NCBI RefSeq assembly: GCF_000769075.1
Contig: NZ_JRFC01000024.1
Coordinates: 1 to 64,000, forward strand
From: Porphyromonas sp. COT-290 OH3588
Lineage (GTDB): Bacteria > Bacteroidota > Bacteroidia > Bacteroidales > Porphyromonadaceae
Direction of reading: 5' to 3'
DNA length: 64,000 nucleotides
Below, piece by piece: positions 35,380-44,283 of this stretch. Each line of letters opens with the position of its first letter. Position 1 is the stretch's first letter. The position numbers and the translations under genes were made by a program. Below the pieces are notes generated by a model. That model did not search any database, was not told the DNA's origin, and saw only the letters and a list, made by a program, of their open reading frames with translations.

Positions 35380-37380
35380 GTGAGCAGAACTCTAGCTTTC
35401 GTACTGATGTGCCTCTGGGCTATAGGTACGCTGATGGCCGAAGAACCATCGGTGCGTGACTCTGTGCACACTATCGACGAAATCGTCGTACATGCCCAGC
35501 AGAGGCGACTAACTCTGGCGCCCTCGCAGTTGCTTACTCGAGGCGAACTGACTCGCCTTGGTGCACTCTCGGTAGCCGATGTACTTAGGTACTACTCGGG
35601 CGTACAAATCAAGGACTACGGAGGCATAGGTGGGCTCAAAACAATCAACGTCCGTAGTATGGGCAGCCACCATGTCGGCGTATTCTACGACGGTGTGCAG
35701 CTAGGGAACGCCCAAAATGGTATCATCGACCTAGGACGTTTCTCACTTGAAAACATGGAGACCATCAGCGTCTACAATGGGCAAAAGAGCCAACTCCTAC
35801 AGTCGGCTCGTGACTATGCCTCCTCTAGTGCCCTCTATCTGCGCAGTCGTCGCCCGAGCTTTGACCTAGGGCGACAGCATAACATCAACGTAGGGCTACG
35901 AGTGGGGAGCTTCCACACCCTCAATCCTTCGCTCCTCTGGGAGCATCGCCTCTCGCCCCGCACCGACCTCTCGCTCTCGGGCGAATACCTCTATACCTCT
36001 GGGCAGTATCCTTTTCGCTATCGACGCAAAGACGGCTACGATACCACTGCCCTCAGACAGAACGGTGATGTACGTGCTCTGCGCACAGAGCTAGGGCTGT
36101 ATCACCACAGAGCTCACAGCCGCTACACGGGCAAGCTCTATCTATACAACTCCGAGCGAGGCTACCCCGGGGCTGTGGTGCGGGAAGTGCCGGGGCTATT
36201 TCGCAATCAGGACAGACAGTGGGATACCAACCTGCTCGTACAAGGCACTATGCAGTACGAACCCAAAGGGCGATATCAGATGCAAGTCCTAGGTAAGTAT
36301 GCCTACGACTACCTGCACTATATCTCCGACCCTCGCCTAGACGTAAGTACAATGTACATAGACAATCGCTACCATCAGCACGAGGCTTATCTATCCGTAG
36401 CCCAGCTCATAACCCTAGACCAAGGCTGGGGGCTAGCTCTCTCGACCGATGCTCAGTACAATGCTGTGCGTGCTGACCTTACAGACTTCGCCTATCCACA
36501 TCGAGCCCAGCTACTCTCCGCCCTCTCGGGCAGCTACTCTTCGCCTCGACTGAGCATACAAACGAGCCTCTTGCATACCCTCGTCAGAGATGCCACTAAG
36601 CACGATGCGCCCCAGTGGCGTAGCATTGTATCGCCGAGCATCGTGGCCTCGTGGCAGCCGTGGGTAAATCGAGGGCTAAGCCTACGTGCCTTCTATAAAC
36701 ATATCTTTCGCCTACCAACTCTAAGCGACCTCTACTACACCTTCATCGGCAACAAACTACTCAACCCAGAGTACACAGTACAGTACAATGTAGGGGCAGT
36801 ATGGCGTAGGAGCTATACCTCTACTCCTCTACGCACGCTAGAGCTACAAGCCGATGCATACTACAATCGAGTGCGAGACAAGATCGTTGCCATGCCAACG
36901 TCCAATCAGTTTCGCTGGACGATGCTCAACTTCGGTCTGGTCGATATCGTAGGCTTAGACCTCTCAGCCTCAGCTACCATACAGCTAGCTTCGCTTCGCC
37001 TCATGCCTCGTCTGAGCTATACCTACCAACAGGCTAGCGAACATACCGACACAACAAGCCCTTGGTACGGCGGGCAAATCCCCTACGTGCCTTGGCATGC
37101 TGGCTCCGTCACTGTGGGAGCGGACTGGCAGAGGTGGGTCTGGAGCTACAGCTTCATCTACACGGGAGAGCGTTACCACTCGGTGGCCAACCTACAAGAG
37201 TTCCACATACAGCCTTGGTACACGCACGACCTATCCCTCTCATACACTTGGCAGCTCTCGAGCCTAAAGCTCGTAGGGACGCTCGAGGTAAATAATCTCC
37301 TTAATCAGCAGTACGAGGTAGTCAAGAGCTACCCCATGCCCGGTACTAACTTTAGACTTAAACTCAATGCAATCTTTTAG
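35380..37380 (+). CDS. btuB: BtuB-like TonB-dependent cobalamin receptor
   Basis: A 666-residue receptor with a signal peptide (AFVLMCLWAIGTLMA) and no regulatory N-terminal domain. The plug runs over residues about 30-150 (TIDEIVVHAQ TonB-box region, SVADVLRYYSGVQIKDYGG, NVRSMGSHHVGVFYDGVQL) and is followed by a barrel that ends in an aromatic residue (RLKLNAIF). The compact BtuB/FepA-like layout and its place behind a B12 riboswitch next to a BtuG-type gene support cobalamin import. The start is GTG; the nearest upstream ATG is out of frame. The next gene starts inside its last codons (14-base overlap). Confidence 0.85.
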   Translation: MSRTLAFVLMCLWAIGTLMAEEPSVRDSVHTIDEIVVHAQQRRLTLAPSQLLTRGELTRLGALSVADVLRYYSGVQIKDYGGIGGLKTINVRSMGSHHVGVFYDGVQLGNAQNGIIDLGRFSLENMETISVYNGQKSQLLQSARDYASSSALYLRSRRPSFDLGRQHNINVGLRVGSFHTLNPSLLWEHRLSPRTDLSLSGEYLYTSGQYPFRYRRKDGYDTTALRQNGDVRALRTELGLYHHRAHSRYTGKLYLYNSERGYPGAVVREVPGLFRNQDRQWDTNLLVQGTMQYEPKGRYQMQVLGKYAYDYLHYISDPRLDVSTMYIDNRYHQHEAYLSVAQLITLDQGWGLALSTDAQYNAVRADLTDFAYPHRAQLLSALSGSYSSPRLSIQTSLLHTLVRDATKHDAPQWRSIVSPSIVASWQPWVNRGLSLRAFYKHIFRLPTLSDLYYTFIGNKLLNPEYTVQYNVGAVWRRSYTSTPLRTLELQADAYYNRVRDKIVAMPTSNQFRWTMLNFGLVDIVGLDLSASATIQLASLRLMPRLSYTYQQASEHTDTTSPWYGGQIPYVPWHAGSVTVGADWQRWVWSYSFIYTGERYHSVANLQEFHIQPWYTHDLSLSYTWQLSSLKLVGTLEVNNLLNQQYEVVKSYPMPGTNFRLKLNAIF

Positions 37381-39490
37381 CTTTCGCCTATTCATCACTT
37401 CGGCTTTGTTGATGATGCTCGGTCTACTGGCCTCATGTCGCAAGGAAGAGGTCGTCGTCCCCTCGGTGAGCAATCGTGTCACAGAGCCTAGCTCCATGGC
37501 ACGGCACTATCCGGGGCTCTATCTACTCAACGAAGGGACGATGGGGCGCAATACCGCCTCGCTCGATTACTTCGACTACACCACAGGTATCTATCGGCAC
37601 AACATCTTCGCAGAGCGTAACCCTATGGTAGTCAAGGAGCTGGGAGATGTAGCCAATGATCTCAAGCTCTATGGCGATCGGCTCTGGGCTGTGGTCAATG
37701 TGTCGAACCTCGTCGAAGTGATGTACGCCAAGAACGCCCGCCATATTGGGCAGATCTCTATCCCCAACTGTCGCCACATCACTTTCGACGGAGGGTTCGC
37801 CTATATCAGCTCGTATGCAGGCCCAATACAGATAGACCCCAATGCACGCCTAGGTAAAGTCATCAAGGTCGATACGGCAACACTACAGATCGTAGGCGAA
37901 TGCACGGTTGGCTATCAACCCGAGGAGCTTGTAGTAGTGGGCGATCGGCTCTATGTGGCTAACTCAGGCGGCTATCGTGCTCCCAACTACGACACTCGAC
38001 TATCGGTCATCGACCTAAAGACTTTCTCCGAAGTCAAGCACATTGAGGTGGGCATCAATCTACATCGCCTACGCCTAGACGAGCAGGGGCAACTCTGGAT
38101 CTCCTCTCGAGGCGACTATAAGACCATAGCACCGAACCTATACGTTCTCAACACGAAGACCGATCAACTCCTTACACCCGAGGGGCTGGGCATCGCCTGC
38201 TCCGATCTTGCCATCGTCGGGCATGACCTCTATCTCTACGGATATAGCCACCTACCGAACAGCCAGAAGACCAACTATGCCCTACTAGATACACGTACCC
38301 GAGCAATCAAGAGCGAGCGAATCCTCGACGGCACGGCAGCACGCATACGCACGCCCTATGGCATCGCTGTCAATCCCGAGACACGTGAGATCTTCGTGAC
38401 CGACGCAGGCGACTATGTAGCCCCCGGCAAGGTCTATTGCTTCTCGGCCTCGGGGCAATATCAATGGTCTACCGAGGCAGGTGTATTACCCTCCAAAATT
38501 GTCTTCACACCTTTTAGACTATCGGATAATACCGATATACCTAGTACCCCAGACACCTATCCCAAGGGACGTAACCCCTACGTCAGCAAAGTACTAGCGT
38601 ATGTACCAGCCCCCGGTCAGTTCGTCAATAAAATGCCCCGATCAGAGGCTGGAGATACACAGCAGACAATGAATGCCAAGGTCCTAGCCGCTATTGGCCG
38701 ACAGAGCCCTAAGCAAAAAAGGAACGAACTGATCACTCTAGGTGGCTGGGGTGGCTATGTCGTAGTGGGCTTCGACCATCGCATTGAGAACCGTGAGGGG
38801 CTGTGTGACTTTAGGGTACTGGGAAACGCCTTCGAGCGGGCGAGCGAAGCAGGTGTTATCATGGTGGCTAAGGATGAGAACGGCAATGGCCGCCCCGACG
38901 AGAACGAATGGTACGAGATAGCAGGTAGTGGGGAGCAACCCGAGCGAGAGGCATTCTACAATCAAGCACGCAAGGCTGGCAATGATCTAGGCATCTACCA
39001 TGATTATCGCCTTACCTACTATCGGCCTACTGACGAACCAGAAGCACCGTCCGATAGGACTATCGACTATATCCGCTGGACGGATAGCTTCGGTAAATCG
39101 GGCTATGTACAGAAGAATAGCTACCACACACAGAGCTACTACCCTACATGGCTTGGAAGAGAAATTAGCTTCGAGGGCACCAAGCTCCCTCACAACGTGA
39201 TCAATGAGAAACCTGAGAACCCCTATGATGGCCTCTTCGTTCGCCATAGCTTCCGCTATGGCTATGCCGATAACCACCCCAATACAGCCGACGGCTCTGC
39301 CATAGACATCGCTTGGGCAGTGGATCGTAACCGCAAGCCCGTGCAGCTCTCGGGGATAGACTTCATCAAGATCTACACGGGCGTGATGAGCGACAATGGC
39401 TGGATCGGCGAGAGCTCTACGGAGATCGAGGGCGTGGAAGACCTGCACCTGCTGGGCGTGTCTATCTCCAGCGCCAAGCTCGTGAAGTAG
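37367..39490 (+). CDS. btuG: BtuG-like cobalamin-capturing surface lipoprotein with extra C-terminal domain
   Basis: A 707-residue lipoprotein (lipobox LLASC). Residues about 45-370 form a seven-bladed YncE-like propeller highly typical of BtuG: GLYLLNEGTMGRN, ISIPNCRHITFDG, VGYQPEELVVVGDRLYVANSGGYR, INLHRLRLDEQG. Residues about 450-700 are a second domain starting with LGGWGGYVVVGFDH and containing the calcium-loop-like DENGNGRPDENEWYE. In better-known Bacteroides loci such domains often come as separate surface proteins, so this may be a fusion. BtuG-type lipoproteins strip B12 from host or bacterial carriers and hand it to BtuB. Translation is probably coupled to btuB through the 14-base overlap. 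Confidence 0.8.
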   Translation: MQSFSFRLFITSALLMMLGLLASCRKEEVVVPSVSNRVTEPSSMARHYPGLYLLNEGTMGRNTASLDYFDYTTGIYRHNIFAERNPMVVKELGDVANDLKLYGDRLWAVVNVSNLVEVMYAKNARHIGQISIPNCRHITFDGGFAYISSYAGPIQIDPNARLGKVIKVDTATLQIVGECTVGYQPEELVVVGDRLYVANSGGYRAPNYDTRLSVIDLKTFSEVKHIEVGINLHRLRLDEQGQLWISSRGDYKTIAPNLYVLNTKTDQLLTPEGLGIACSDLAIVGHDLYLYGYSHLPNSQKTNYALLDTRTRAIKSERILDGTAARIRTPYGIAVNPETREIFVTDAGDYVAPGKVYCFSASGQYQWSTEAGVLPSKIVFTPFRLSDNTDIPSTPDTYPKGRNPYVSKVLAYVPAPGQFVNKMPRSEAGDTQQTMNAKVLAAIGRQSPKQKRNELITLGGWGGYVVVGFDHRIENREGLCDFRVLGNAFERASEAGVIMVAKDENGNGRPDENEWYEIAGSGEQPEREAFYNQARKAGNDLGIYHDYRLTYYRPTDEPEAPSDRTIDYIRWTDSFGKSGYVQKNSYHTQSYYPTWLGREISFEGTKLPHNVINEKPENPYDGLFVRHSFRYGYADNHPNTADGSAIDIAWAVDRNRKPVQLSGIDFIKIYTGVMSDNGWIGESSTEIEGVEDLHLLGVSISSAKLVK

Positions 39491-39509
39491 CACGAAGGCA
39501 CTCAACAAA

Positions 39510-39558
39510 AACAAGCCCTGCCAACCTAACGTATCAGTCGAGGTTGGCAGGGCTTGTT
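39510..39558. terminator. Bidirectional terminator between btuG and the BI-1 gene
   Basis: A perfect 18-bp stem (AACAAGCCCTGCCAACCT with its complement, 39510-39527 and 39541-39558) and a 13-nt loop between the two convergent genes. Confidence 0.85.
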
Positions 39559-39588
39559 ACTAGTGGCCTGCTCTAGCAGATGCTACTA

Positions 39589-40314
39589 CTACTCGTTGCG
39601 TGAGCCTAGGAAGCGAAGCAGATATAGGAAGAGGTTGATGAAGTCTAGGTACAGCGTTAGCGCACCGATTACCGAGAGCTTTTTGGCGACCTCTTCGCTC
39701 TCTGCTTGATGGAGCATCAGCTTGATCTTCTGTGTATCGTAGGCGGTCAGACCCGTGAAGATAAGCACACCGACACCCGAAATAACGAGCTCAAACATAG
39801 AGTTCTTGAGGAAGATATTGACGACCGTAGCGATAATCAGACCTATGAGCGCCATCATCAAGATACTACCCATCTTGGATAGATCTCTCTTAGTTACATA
39901 CCCCACAAAGGCCATAGCGGCAAATGTCCCAGCAGTGACGAAGAAAGTCGTGGCGATAGACTGCATCGTATAGGCGGCAAAGATGAGGCTAAGCGTCACG
40001 CCATTGAGTATAGAATAGGCGGCAAAGAGTATCGTGGCGGTCATGAAGCTCATCTTCATCACACGTGAGCTTAGGTAAAAAACGATACCCAACTCGGCGA
40101 GCATCAACCCCCAAAAGAGGATGCTATTGCTCATCAACTCGTAGAAGAGCGAGCTGCTATAAGTCAGCATCGCTGTAAGCCCCGTGATTGAGAGCCCCAT
40201 AGTCATCCATAGAAACACACGCTGGATCAGTGAGCGCTGTACCACAGCGACATCTTGCTCGTAGATATAACCTCCCGAGCGAGATCCTTCTGGATAATAA
40301 TTTTGATTGTTCAT
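39589..40314 (-). CDS. Bax inhibitor-1/YccA family membrane protein
   Basis: A 241-residue inner-membrane protein with seven hydrophobic helices. Family signatures include LITGVGVLIFTGLTAYDTQKIK-type residues in helix 6 (here VGVLIFTGLTAYDTQ) and the C-terminal LYLDFINLFLYLLR. Bacterial members act as pH-gated calcium leak channels or FtsH modulators (YccA). A -7 element (TATATTTG, minus 40342-40349) is upstream, so it has its own transcript. Confidence 0.93.
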   Translation of the reverse strand: MNNQNYYPEGSRSGGYIYEQDVAVVQRSLIQRVFLWMTMGLSITGLTAMLTYSSSLFYELMSNSILFWGLMLAELGIVFYLSSRVMKMSFMTATILFAAYSILNGVTLSLIFAAYTMQSIATTFFVTAGTFAAMAFVGYVTKRDLSKMGSILMMALIGLIIATVVNIFLKNSMFELVISGVGVLIFTGLTAYDTQKIKLMLHQAESEEVAKKLSVIGALTLYLDFINLFLYLLRFLGSRNE

Positions 40315-40341
40315 ATCTTCGTTAATTATCGAATAGTTTTA

Positions 40342-40349
40342 CAAATATA
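40342..40349 (-). promoter_or_regulatory. -7 element for the BI-1 gene
   Basis: The minus strand reads TATATTTG, about 28 bases before the ATG. Confidence 0.45.
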
Positions 40350-40400
40350 ACAGGATCTCCGTATATATAGTTGCCCAGTGACTACTCCATGGATCCGAAA

Positions 40401-40440
40401 GAAGCAGAGGCAACCTCTCATAGTAGAGAAGTAGCCTCTG
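40401..40440 (-). terminator. Imperfect hairpin after the M16 protease gene
   Basis: Inverted arms CAGAGGC / GCCTCTG with an inner CTCT/AGAG pairing, 33 bases after the stop on the minus strand. The T-run is weak. Confidence 0.5.
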
Positions 40441-40472
40441 ACATTTATCTAGCTATGTCGTGGACAAGCGGC

Positions 40473-43397
40473 TTAGTCCTGCTTGTCATTGAAGAGATAG
40501 TCTACGTCTAACTTCTGGATCTGTCCATACTTCTTCATAAAGTCTAGGGGTAGATCGGACTCACGGCCGATAAGCACATAGGTGTAGTCGCTGCCCTTAA
40601 TGGACTTATTGAAGAAGGCAACTAGATCAGCTAGCGTCATCTTCTTGACCTCTTCATAGACTTGGCGGCGCATATCGTTGGGGATACCTAGACGTTTGAG
40701 CGACTCGTATTGCCAGAATATGTCTTGACGAGTGATGCGTTCGCTCTCGATATCTCGCAGTACAGATTCTTTGGCCGTCTCGAAGTTCTTCTCCGCCTCG
40801 GGCATATTCTGCACTAGGCCTTCCATGGCATTGAAGGCTTCGGTAAGTTTATTAGCCTGCGTACCAATGAATGCCTGTATGTAATTGTAGTCGCCGAGCT
40901 TCCTAGCTCCGCCATAATAGGCATATGCAGAGTAAGCCAAGCTCTTAGCCTCACGGATCTCTTGAAAGACGATAGACGACATACCCTCACCGAAGTAGGC
41001 ATTGAACATAGATGAGAGCGCCATCTCCTTGGCATCGTACTTAGCCACTCGGCGAAGCATCATCATCTGCGCCTGCACCATATCATAGTCGGCATAGTAA
41101 ATCTTGCCGCCTGTGGGCTGCTGCTGGTAGACGGTAGCCTTGGGATAGTCCTTAGTGCCAAACTTATGGTTACGCTTGAGGGATTTCTTGATGCCCTCGA
41201 CGTCATTGCCGTAGTAGAACACGCGATGCTTATAGTCCATAAGCCCTTTAATCAGATTGGTTAGCTCGGCAGCTTTGATCTGTTTGAGCTCACGAGTGGG
41301 GATAATATCCCTCTGAGGCGAATGCTCTCCGTACATCGCATAGTTTACTTCTGCACGGAAAATGGCTTGGCTACTCTTCTTATTATCCTCACGTGCCTTG
41401 ATCGTCTGAGCGATGTGTTCGTCTAAAATAGCCTGATCGGGCTTAGCACCACGCAGCAGATCCTCAAGCAGGCGAATACCTGCATCCATATTGCGCTTGA
41501 GCCCCGTGAGGATAATCTGCATGCGTTCACCCATAGAGCGTACCGAATAGCTAACACCTAGTTTATAGAACTCTTGGCGAATCTGCTGAGGTGTGAGCTT
41601 ATCTGTCCCGATTAGCCCAAGGTACTGAATGGCTAGGTCAAGCTTCTTATCGTTGTACTGCCCCATATCGAATAGGTAAGTCAGCTCAAAGAGGTCATTG
41701 TCTGGGTTAATGATATACTCGATGGTCTGCTTGCCAATCTGGGTACGCTTGATTTCCTTCTGGTAGTCGATATAGAGCGGATTGAGCCTTGGCGCTTGCT
41801 GGGCTAGTAGCTCCTTGCCGAAAGTAGACATAGTGCTACGATCCAGCTCTAGAGGTGTGATGCCGGGGTTCTGCACTCGGATCAGATCCTTGTTCTCTCC
41901 GATACGCTTGTAGACGGTGACATGGTTGTCTGCGTAGTGCTTCTTGACGAACTCGACGAGATCGGCCTTCTTGATCTTGCGCAGATTTTCGATGAACTTG
42001 AGGCGATCTCCCCACTTCTGCCCATGTATAAAAGCTGTATAGTGCTCAGTGGCTACATCGTTGGGCTCGGTCGTGGCACGGATCTTCTGTAGCTCAAGGT
42101 CGTTGATCGTAGCTTCGATGAGCCACTCAGGGAAGTCCCCTTGCTTGATCCGCTCAATCTGTGCCAATAGTAGCTCACGTACCTGCTCTAGAGTCTGTCC
42201 CTGCTTGGGCATACCAAAGAGCTGATGCACGCTGTATTCCTTGTGAATCATTGGGGACGAACCAGCCTGCATCACCTGCTGTGCTTGGTTGAGGTCTAGG
42301 TCGATCAGCCCAGCCTTACCATTAGCCAAAATCATATCTACCAATGTCAGATAGGCAGCGTCCATAGAGCCCGTACCACCGTCTAGGCGATAGGCTAGGA
42401 AGAGGTACTCGGGATCTTTGCTGTACACATCGTAGGTCTGAGCCTTGGCGATGGGTAGCTCACGTGCGAACTTTGGGTGTTCTAGAGGCTTAGCAGGCTT
42501 CTTGCCGAAGTATTTATCTACCAGAGCAATGGCCTTGTCGTACTCAAGGTCGCCCACCAGTACGATAGCATAGTTGTTGGGTACATAGTACTTGTAGAAA
42601 TAACGCTCAATGGCCTCGAGAGAGGGTGACTTGAGGTGCTCACTCGTCCCAATGGTCGTCTGCTGTCCGTAGGGGTGCGTTGGGAAGAGTGCCTTACCCA
42701 TCTGCTCGAAGACACGGCTACTGATACGATCCTGCCCCATATTAAATTCCTCGTAGACGGCTTCGATCTCGGTATGGAAGAGGCGTAGCACCAGTTCGCC
42801 AAATCGCTCGCTCTCGATCTGTAGCCAGCGCTCTAGCTCATTGGCGGGAATGTCGTTTTTGTAGACCGTTTCCTCTACCCAAGTGTGGGCATTGGTCCCT
42901 TGGGCTCCGATAGAGGTTGTTAGGCGGTCGTACTCATTGGCCGACACATACCCAGCAGCAATAGTAGAGATCGAGTCGATCTGATGATAGAGGCGACGGC
43001 GCTCTAGGCTATCGCTACTAGCTTTGTGCTGCTCGTAGAGATCGCTAATCTTCTTCAGCTCGACACGCTCTTTCTCCCAGTTGAGGGCGCCCAAACGACT
43101 GGTGCCTTTGAAGAGCATGTGCTCTAGATAGTGTGCCAGCCCTGTGTTGTCGGCTGGGTCATGGTTGGAGCCAGCACGCACCGGAATGTAGGTCTGGATA
43201 CGTGGTGTCTTGGGGTTGCGGCTAAGATACACGGTTAGGCCATTCTCCAGCGTGTAGACACGGGTGTGCGTGGGGTCGTCGGTGACCTCCTCGTACTTGT
43301 AGCCGGCAGGATCTGTTTTCTGGAGTGTCTTGTACTCCTGTGCGCTCAGGCCCGATAGGGTAAGCACACCTGTAAGGATCAGCATAGACTTTTTCAT
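40473..43397 (-). CDS. M16 family zinc protease (pitrilysin-like, two lobes)
   Basis: A 974-residue exported protease (signal MKKSMLILTGVLTLSGLSAQ). The first lobe has the inverted zinc motif HYLEH at about residue 94 (AHYLEHMLFKGT) and the downstream ligand glutamate in EAVYEEFNM. A second M16C-like lobe begins near residue 560 and shows the non-catalytic half (GMSSIVFQEIREAKSLAYSAYAYYGG). Such proteases act in the periplasm or on the surface on peptides and small proteins. It follows the response-regulator gene on the same strand but is separated from it by a terminator. Confidence 0.93.
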   Translation of the reverse strand: MKKSMLILTGVLTLSGLSAQEYKTLQKTDPAGYKYEEVTDDPTHTRVYTLENGLTVYLSRNPKTPRIQTYIPVRAGSNHDPADNTGLAHYLEHMLFKGTSRLGALNWEKERVELKKISDLYEQHKASSDSLERRRLYHQIDSISTIAAGYVSANEYDRLTTSIGAQGTNAHTWVEETVYKNDIPANELERWLQIESERFGELVLRLFHTEIEAVYEEFNMGQDRISSRVFEQMGKALFPTHPYGQQTTIGTSEHLKSPSLEAIERYFYKYYVPNNYAIVLVGDLEYDKAIALVDKYFGKKPAKPLEHPKFARELPIAKAQTYDVYSKDPEYLFLAYRLDGGTGSMDAAYLTLVDMILANGKAGLIDLDLNQAQQVMQAGSSPMIHKEYSVHQLFGMPKQGQTLEQVRELLLAQIERIKQGDFPEWLIEATINDLELQKIRATTEPNDVATEHYTAFIHGQKWGDRLKFIENLRKIKKADLVEFVKKHYADNHVTVYKRIGENKDLIRVQNPGITPLELDRSTMSTFGKELLAQQAPRLNPLYIDYQKEIKRTQIGKQTIEYIINPDNDLFELTYLFDMGQYNDKKLDLAIQYLGLIGTDKLTPQQIRQEFYKLGVSYSVRSMGERMQIILTGLKRNMDAGIRLLEDLLRGAKPDQAILDEHIAQTIKAREDNKKSSQAIFRAEVNYAMYGEHSPQRDIIPTRELKQIKAAELTNLIKGLMDYKHRVFYYGNDVEGIKKSLKRNHKFGTKDYPKATVYQQQPTGGKIYYADYDMVQAQMMMLRRVAKYDAKEMALSSMFNAYFGEGMSSIVFQEIREAKSLAYSAYAYYGGARKLGDYNYIQAFIGTQANKLTEAFNAMEGLVQNMPEAEKNFETAKESVLRDIESERITRQDIFWQYESLKRLGIPNDMRRQVYEEVKKMTLADLVAFFNKSIKGSDYTYVLIGRESDLPLDFMKKYGQIQKLDVDYLFNDKQD

Positions 43398-43428
43398 AAT
43401 CCTATATAATTAGTTGATGAAAAGAAAA

Positions 43429-43472
43429 TAGGACTGAGGTAGCAACTGGTTCTAGTCACTATCACAGTCCTA
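43429..43472 (-). terminator. Terminator of the histidine kinase/response regulator operon
   Basis: The outer stem TAGGACTG/CAGTCCTA plus an inner GGTAGC/ACTATC-type pairing is followed on the minus strand by TTTTCTTTTC. It lies 20 bases after the regulator stop. Confidence 0.75.
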
Positions 43473-43492
43473 CTCAATAGGTACTCAAATGA

Positions 43493-44230
43493 TTATTTAC
43501 GCTTGCGGACAGGAGGCACTACGAGCTTGTAGCCCTTACCGTGTACGTTCTTGATCTCAATGGTCGGATCAAGGTCTAGCATACGGCGTAGCTTAGTTAC
43601 ATAAACGTCCATACTACGCTGGGAGAAAGCATGCTCGGGATCTACCTGAGTTTCTGTGATGCCCCAAATCTCTCTGAGGGCATGGCTACGCTCGAGGGTC
43701 TTATTGGCAAACTGGCAGAGCAGGGTCAGTAGCTCGCTCTCCTTGGTAGTTAGGCGAATGATATGCTCACCGAGGCAAAGCTGCTGTGTGGTGGTATTGA
43801 AGCTGTATTTACCAAGCTGATACACCTCTTGTGGCTCATTCATATCCCTAGAGAGGGTGCCAGCACGACGAAGCAAGGCCTCGATACGCAACACAAGCTC
43901 CTCCATATTGAATGGCTTGGTGATATAGTCGTCAGCTCCAGCGTGGAAGCCCTCGAGGATATTCTCACGCATACCCATAGCTGTCAAGAAGATGATTGGC
44001 ATAGCCTTATTGACACCACGGATCTCTCTGGCGAGCGTCATACCGTCTTTCTGAGGCATCATGACGTCTAGCAAGCATAGGTCGTACTCCTTCTGCTGGA
44101 AGTGTTCCCAACCCTGCTGACCGTCACGACAATGATCTACCTCGAAGTTGTTCTTCTCTAGAAGCTCTACCAAGATGTTACCTATATTCTCCTCGTCCTC
44201 GCAGAGAAGAATTCTTAGTTGATTTCCCAT
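43493..44230 (-). CDS. rprY: OmpR/PhoB-type response regulator, RprY-like
   Basis: A 245-residue regulator. The receiver domain has an acidic pocket (CEDEEN), the phospho-acceptor Asp55 in LCLLDVMMPQ, a switch threonine (FLTAMG) and lysine (YITKPFN). The C-terminal winged helix ends with the characteristic MDVYVTKLRRML and NVHGKGYKLV. Length and motifs match RprY of Bacteroides and Porphyromonas. Its gene follows the kinase gene by 53 bases, so it should respond to that kinase. Confidence 0.85.
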   Translation of the reverse strand: MGNQLRILLCEDEENIGNILVELLEKNNFEVDHCRDGQQGWEHFQQKEYDLCLLDVMMPQKDGMTLAREIRGVNKAMPIIFLTAMGMRENILEGFHAGADDYITKPFNMEELVLRIEALLRRAGTLSRDMNEPQEVYQLGKYSFNTTTQQLCLGEHIIRLTTKESELLTLLCQFANKTLERSHALREIWGITETQVDPEHAFSQRSMDVYVTKLRRMLDLDPTIEIKNVHGKGYKLVVPPVRKRK

Positions 44231-44283
44231 AAGTTTACCCTATAATTAATTTATTGAAATATCCGTAACTAAACTACTTAACT

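Noticed and set aside
38987-39514. A 175-codon minus-strand frame within btuG
   Set aside because: Antisense shadow of the propeller gene's C-terminal domain; it crosses the terminator at 39510.
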